DNA of 64,000 nucleotides from Herbaspirillum rubrisubalbicans (GTDB taxonomy: Bacteria > Pseudomonadota > Gammaproteobacteria > Burkholderiales > Burkholderiaceae_D): positions 4,402,001 through 4,466,000 of the forward strand of contig NZ_CP024996.1 in assembly GCF_003719195.1 (NCBI RefSeq), given 5' to 3'. The translations under genes and the position numbers were made by a program. Shown here one piece after another: positions 61,374 to 64,000 of the stretch. The notes beneath the pieces were generated by a model. That model saw only the letters and a list, made by a program, of their open reading frames with translations, made no database searches and had not been told where the DNA came from. How positions within the stretch are numbered: position 1 is the stretch's first letter; each line of letters opens with the position of its first letter.

Positions 61374-62516
61374 TCAGAAGCGATGCAGGATGCCCATCTG
61401 CAGGCCCACCAGGCTCTTGCCATTGATGTCGGCCCCGGCCAGGTTGCTGCCCGGCCCGGCCGAACCGCTGAAGCGCCAGCCGGCATTGGCCTGGTTCTTC
61501 ATATAGTTGGCAAAGCCATACAGCGTGGTGCGCTTGGACAGGTCGTAGTAGGCGCCGATGTTGCCCCCCTGGGCGCCGCCCTCCTTGTGGGAGGTATCGA
61601 CCATGACCCCGTAGAGCGCGCCGATGCGCAATTGGGGCGTCAGGCGATAGTCCGCCGAGATCTGGTAGACATTGTAGAAGCGCTGGATATTGGGATCGTT
61701 ACCGGCAAAGAAATTGTTGGGGTTGCTGACATTGTTGAGGATGGTCGCGGCATTGTTGCCATTGGCGTTGGCGGTGGTGTTGTTGCTGCGCACGTAGGCC
61801 AGGTAGATCTTGCCCGGGCCATAGTCGTAGTCGGCATACACGTTATGGTATTGCACCGTATTGTCGTAGCGGCCGCCGGCATTGGGTTTTGCCATCAATC
61901 CGGCATAACCGGCACGATACGGGCCGCTAGTGTAATCCACCCCGAGCTGATACACACCACGCCGCCCCAATCCCTCGCCTGCGGTCTCCGGCATGGCGTA
62001 GTGGAGATCGAACTGGATACCGGCCCAGCGCGGCGATTTCCAGGACAGGTCATTGTCGAAGCGCGAAGGCACGCCAAAGGTATTGATGATGGAACCGTAA
62101 GTGGTGCGCTCGGTATAGTCGATGGCGCCGCCGATGAAGAAGGGCACGCTGTTCTGGCGCCCGATACGGAACTCGCCGGCCGCCGGGGTCTTGATGCCGA
62201 CCCAGGACTGACGGTCGAACAGGCGGCTGCTGTCGGCCAAGCCACCGGTGTCACCCGAAAAACCGTTTTCCAGCGTGAAGGTGGCCGCATAGCCAGCGCC
62301 CAGGTCTTCATACCCCTTCAAACCGATACGGCTGCGCAGGATGGCGCCATCGTTGAGGGCCCACAGGCTCTTGCCGCTGCTGCTGCGCATGTAGCCCAGG
62401 TATTGGTCCACGGTACCGTACAGGGTAACGTTGCTGGCGCTCTGCGCCAACGCCGTGCCGGAGGCGGCCAGCAGCAGGCCCATGGCCACCGGCGTGCGTA
62501 AGGATAGTTGCTTCAT
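61374..62516 (-). CDS. Betaproteobacterial general porin
   Basis: A 380-residue outer membrane protein. The signal peptide ends at SGTALA-QSAS near residue 25. The mature protein starts NVTLYGTVDQYLGY and ends ILHRF with the C-terminal Phe needed for BAM insertion. It has the 16-strand porin pattern and the constriction-loop SRLFDRQSWVGIKTPAAGEFRIGRQ (shortened here). It lets small solutes cross the outer membrane and is placed in an operon with a ShiA-like carrier and catabolic genes, so it may be specialised. Confidence 0.92.
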   Translation of the reverse strand: MKQLSLRTPVAMGLLLAASGTALAQSASNVTLYGTVDQYLGYMRSSSGKSLWALNDGAILRSRIGLKGYEDLGAGYAATFTLENGFSGDTGGLADSSRLFDRQSWVGIKTPAAGEFRIGRQNSVPFFIGGAIDYTERTTYGSIINTFGVPSRFDNDLSWKSPRWAGIQFDLHYAMPETAGEGLGRRGVYQLGVDYTSGPYRAGYAGLMAKPNAGGRYDNTVQYHNVYADYDYGPGKIYLAYVRSNNTTANANGNNAATILNNVSNPNNFFAGNDPNIQRFYNVYQISADYRLTPQLRIGALYGVMVDTSHKEGGAQGGNIGAYYDLSKRTTLYGFANYMKNQANAGWRFSGSAGPGSNLAGADINGKSLVGLQMGILHRF

Positions 62517-62806
62517 GTCTCGATGATCTCTGTTGTCGTTATGCTTGTGATGAAGTGGATCAGCCTTCCTACGGGCAAGAGCCCGCCCTGCCCAGACATG
62601 GCAAGGCGTGCATCATCGACGCGGGAATGGCAAGAACGGGGAACTGCGCCGGCCATCATGCCGGAGCGAAATCAGGATGGGGGATGCTGCGGTGTCATGT
62701 CGTCTCCTCTGTTGTGTTGATGCGGCCCGGCACCGGGACGACATCCTCAAACCCGCTCGCAATCGTTATTGTTTTGGCGAGCCGGCGCTACTGCTGCAAA
62801 CCGGCG
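62517..62806. other. Intergenic region between the catabolic enzyme and porin genes
   Basis: No gene is seen in these 290 bases. The porin may have its own promoter here. No clear terminator or operator was recognised. Confidence 0.4.
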
Positions 62807-63679
62807 TCAGGCTGCCACCGGTTCACGCACCCGCAATCCGCGTCGCAGCACCTGATCGGTGACCCACTTGGCCGAGCGCCTTGCCCGCTCGGCGACCACG
62901 GCCGGCGACATCTGCAGGTAATCATCATTGAACACTTCAAAGCTGTAGTCGCCGCGATAACCGCTGCGATGCAGGCGCCGCACCATATCCGAGAGCTCCA
63001 GCGAATGCTCGCCCTCGCCGGGGAAGACGCGCAGGTGGCGCGCCGTCTCCAGCCGCTCCTCGGGGGTGCGGATTTCACGCCACATGAAGTCCGACAACTG
63101 CACCATCACGATGCGCTTGCCAGGAATGGCGTCCAGGTCTTCCAGCGCGCCGCGGTTGGCGAGGATATGAAAGGAATCGATCACCACGCCCAGGTTGGCA
63201 TGGTCAGCCATCTCCACCACTTCCCAGGCCTGCATGTACTGGTTGATGTGCCGCCCCCAAGACAGCGCCTCGAAGCCCACGCGGATGCCCAGCGGCACCG
63301 CCAGATTGGCCAGCTTGGACAGGTCGCGCGCGATGTGGCGCGCATCGCCGCTGGCATGTTGCGAAGTGGACGAACACACCAGCAGCAAGGGCGAACCGAC
63401 CGCCTTGCAGATCTGCAGCAGGTTCTTGGCCACGTCCACCTTGTAGTCGTGCAGCGTACCTTGCAAGCCCTCGTAGTCGCGCATGACCTGGATGCCGGTG
63501 ACCCGTACGCCACTGTCGCGCACCAGCTTGACGGCGGCGTCCAGCCCGCCCGGATGGCCTACCAGATCCTTGGACCACAGCATGATCTGCGAGAAGCCGG
63601 CCGCCTTGGAGGCCTGCAACTTGGACTCCAGCCCACCCGGCAGGGTGATGGTGTCCATGCCGAAATGATCGAGGTTCAC
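62807..63679 (-). CDS. TIM-barrel isomerase/epimerase, likely 3-dehydroshikimate dehydratase
   Basis: A 290-residue protein of the AP-endonuclease-2/xylose-isomerase-like TIM-barrel family. Metal-ligand candidates are the Glu in RVGFEALSWGRHIN, the Asp-His of VVIDSFHILANRG, the Asp/His region of VMVQLSDFMW, and the Glu near the end (YSFEVFND). Similar proteins dehydrate 3-dehydroshikimate to protocatechuate. The coupled shikimate dehydrogenase paralogue upstream supports this. The start is GTG overlapping that gene's stop, with GGAGG five bases before it. A generic sugar isomerase remains possible. Confidence 0.8.
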   Translation of the reverse strand: MNLDHFGMDTITLPGGLESKLQASKAAGFSQIMLWSKDLVGHPGGLDAAVKLVRDSGVRVTGIQVMRDYEGLQGTLHDYKVDVAKNLLQICKAVGSPLLLVCSSTSQHASGDARHIARDLSKLANLAVPLGIRVGFEALSWGRHINQYMQAWEVVEMADHANLGVVIDSFHILANRGALEDLDAIPGKRIVMVQLSDFMWREIRTPEERLETARHLRVFPGEGEHSLELSDMVRRLHRSGYRGDYSFEVFNDDYLQMSPAVVAERARRSAKWVTDQVLRRGLRVREPVAA

Positions 63680-64000
63680 AATGCCTCCAATGTGCGGAAG
63701 TCATCCGCCGACACGCCCGGCCAGCCGAACAGCTCAAGATACAGTGGCGCCTGTTCGATCAGCATTTCCTTGCCCTTCTGGATGCGGCACCCCTGCGCCT
63801 GGGCCTGCACCAGCAACTGGCTCATCTCGATCTTCATGCCGCAATCGGCCACGATGGCCTGGCGGTTGACGCCTTCCAGCGCGAAGGGCATGGGGTCGCC
63901 CACATGCATCCCCAGCGGGGTGCAGTTGACCAACAGATCGAAACCGCTGGCGTCGGGCTGGGCAAAGCGCACCCGGGTCGCCGGGAAGGCCGCCGCCACC
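63676..64000 (-). CDS. Shikimate dehydrogenase paralogue, C-terminal part
   Basis: Only the last ~107 residues lie in the window; the frame continues past its end. The conserved LLVNCTPLGM, an Asp-containing VADCGMKIEM and the GKEMLIEQAPLYLELFGW ending match the NADP-binding C-terminal domain of shikimate/quinate dehydrogenases. Being grouped with a dehydratase-like enzyme, a carrier and a porin, it is more likely a catabolic enzyme than the housekeeping AroE. It would turn shikimate or quinate to the 3-dehydro acid. The stop overlaps the next gene's GTG. Confidence 0.85.
   Translation of the reverse strand, partial: VAAAFPATRVRFAQPDASGFDLLVNCTPLGMHVGDPMPFALEGVNRQAIVADCGMKIEMSQLLVQAQAQGCRIQKGKEMLIEQAPLYLELFGWPGVSADDFRTLEAL

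Overview
The window looks like a chromosomal segment of a Herbaspirillum-like member of the Oxalobacteraceae (Betaproteobacteria, Burkholderiales). The grounds are GC-rich coding DNA with sharply AT-richer promoter regions, a one-piece tmRNA, a betaproteobacterial trimeric porin, three chemoreceptors and many c-di-GMP and phosphorelay proteins. This placement rests on recognising the protein families; no database was consulted.

Layout. 1-1391 is the 3' part of a DUF748/AsmA-like protein. 1566-1946 is ssrA (tmRNA) with a Rho-independent terminator. 2711-4282 is a chemoreceptor. 4790-21501 is a near-continuous, same-strand aryl polyene (APE) pigment cluster. Most of its genes overlap by a few bases. 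It has two acyl carrier proteins, two active ketosynthases plus a cysteine-less ketosynthase-like partner, a ketoreductase, dehydratases, a starter-unit ligase fused to a dehydratase, a histidine/aromatic ammonia-lyase, a thioesterase, two acyltransferases, a glycosyltransferase, a LolA-like carrier, an MMPL exporter, a DUF3261 lipoprotein and a phosphopantetheinyl transferase. An unassigned lipoprotein follows. 22380-25377 is a hydroxyquinol-type lower pathway (intradiol dioxygenase and maleylacetate reductase) with a divergent LysR regulator. A perfect 33-bp palindrome lies between them. 25525-28901 is a chalcone-isomerase-like protein, an MFS transporter and an iron-sulfur photolyase.

29139-48827 is a signalling region. 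It starts with an excisionase-type HTH fused to a receiver, a Cache histidine kinase, an Hpt protein and a hybrid kinase. Next come a chemoreceptor with a CheR/CheB tether, CheV, a hemerythrin-like protein and a CSS-EAL phosphodiesterase. Then come a stand-alone Aer-type PAS protein, a PAS kinase, a receiver-HD protein with damaged HD-GYP motifs and a FixJ-like regulator with a damaged receiver. A complete siaABCD c-di-GMP switch follows, whose SiaA carries cytoplasmic CBS-like repeats. The region ends with a stress-type SDR and a pseudo-receiver.

48844-52616 is a DUF3142 lipoprotein gene translationally coupled to a large repeat-rich protein of unknown function. 52959-54530 is a third chemoreceptor. 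54582-55892 is an MHS transporter. 56300-59666 holds an OmpR-like regulator, two receiver-only proteins and a double-domain KaiC-like ATPase without KaiA or KaiB. 59904-64000 holds an MHS (ShiA-like) transporter, a porin, a TIM-barrel protein resembling 3-dehydroshikimate dehydratases and the C-terminal part of a shikimate dehydrogenase paralogue; together they suggest uptake and breakdown of shikimate or quinate.

No CRISPR array, tRNA, insertion sequence or prophage was seen. The items most worth following are the APE cluster variant (ligase-dehydratase fusion and unusual lyase selectivity residues), the KaiC-receiver operon with a palindrome over its promoter, the Aer-PAS/kinase/degenerate HD module, the CBS-type SiaA, and several perfect inverted repeats in promoters.
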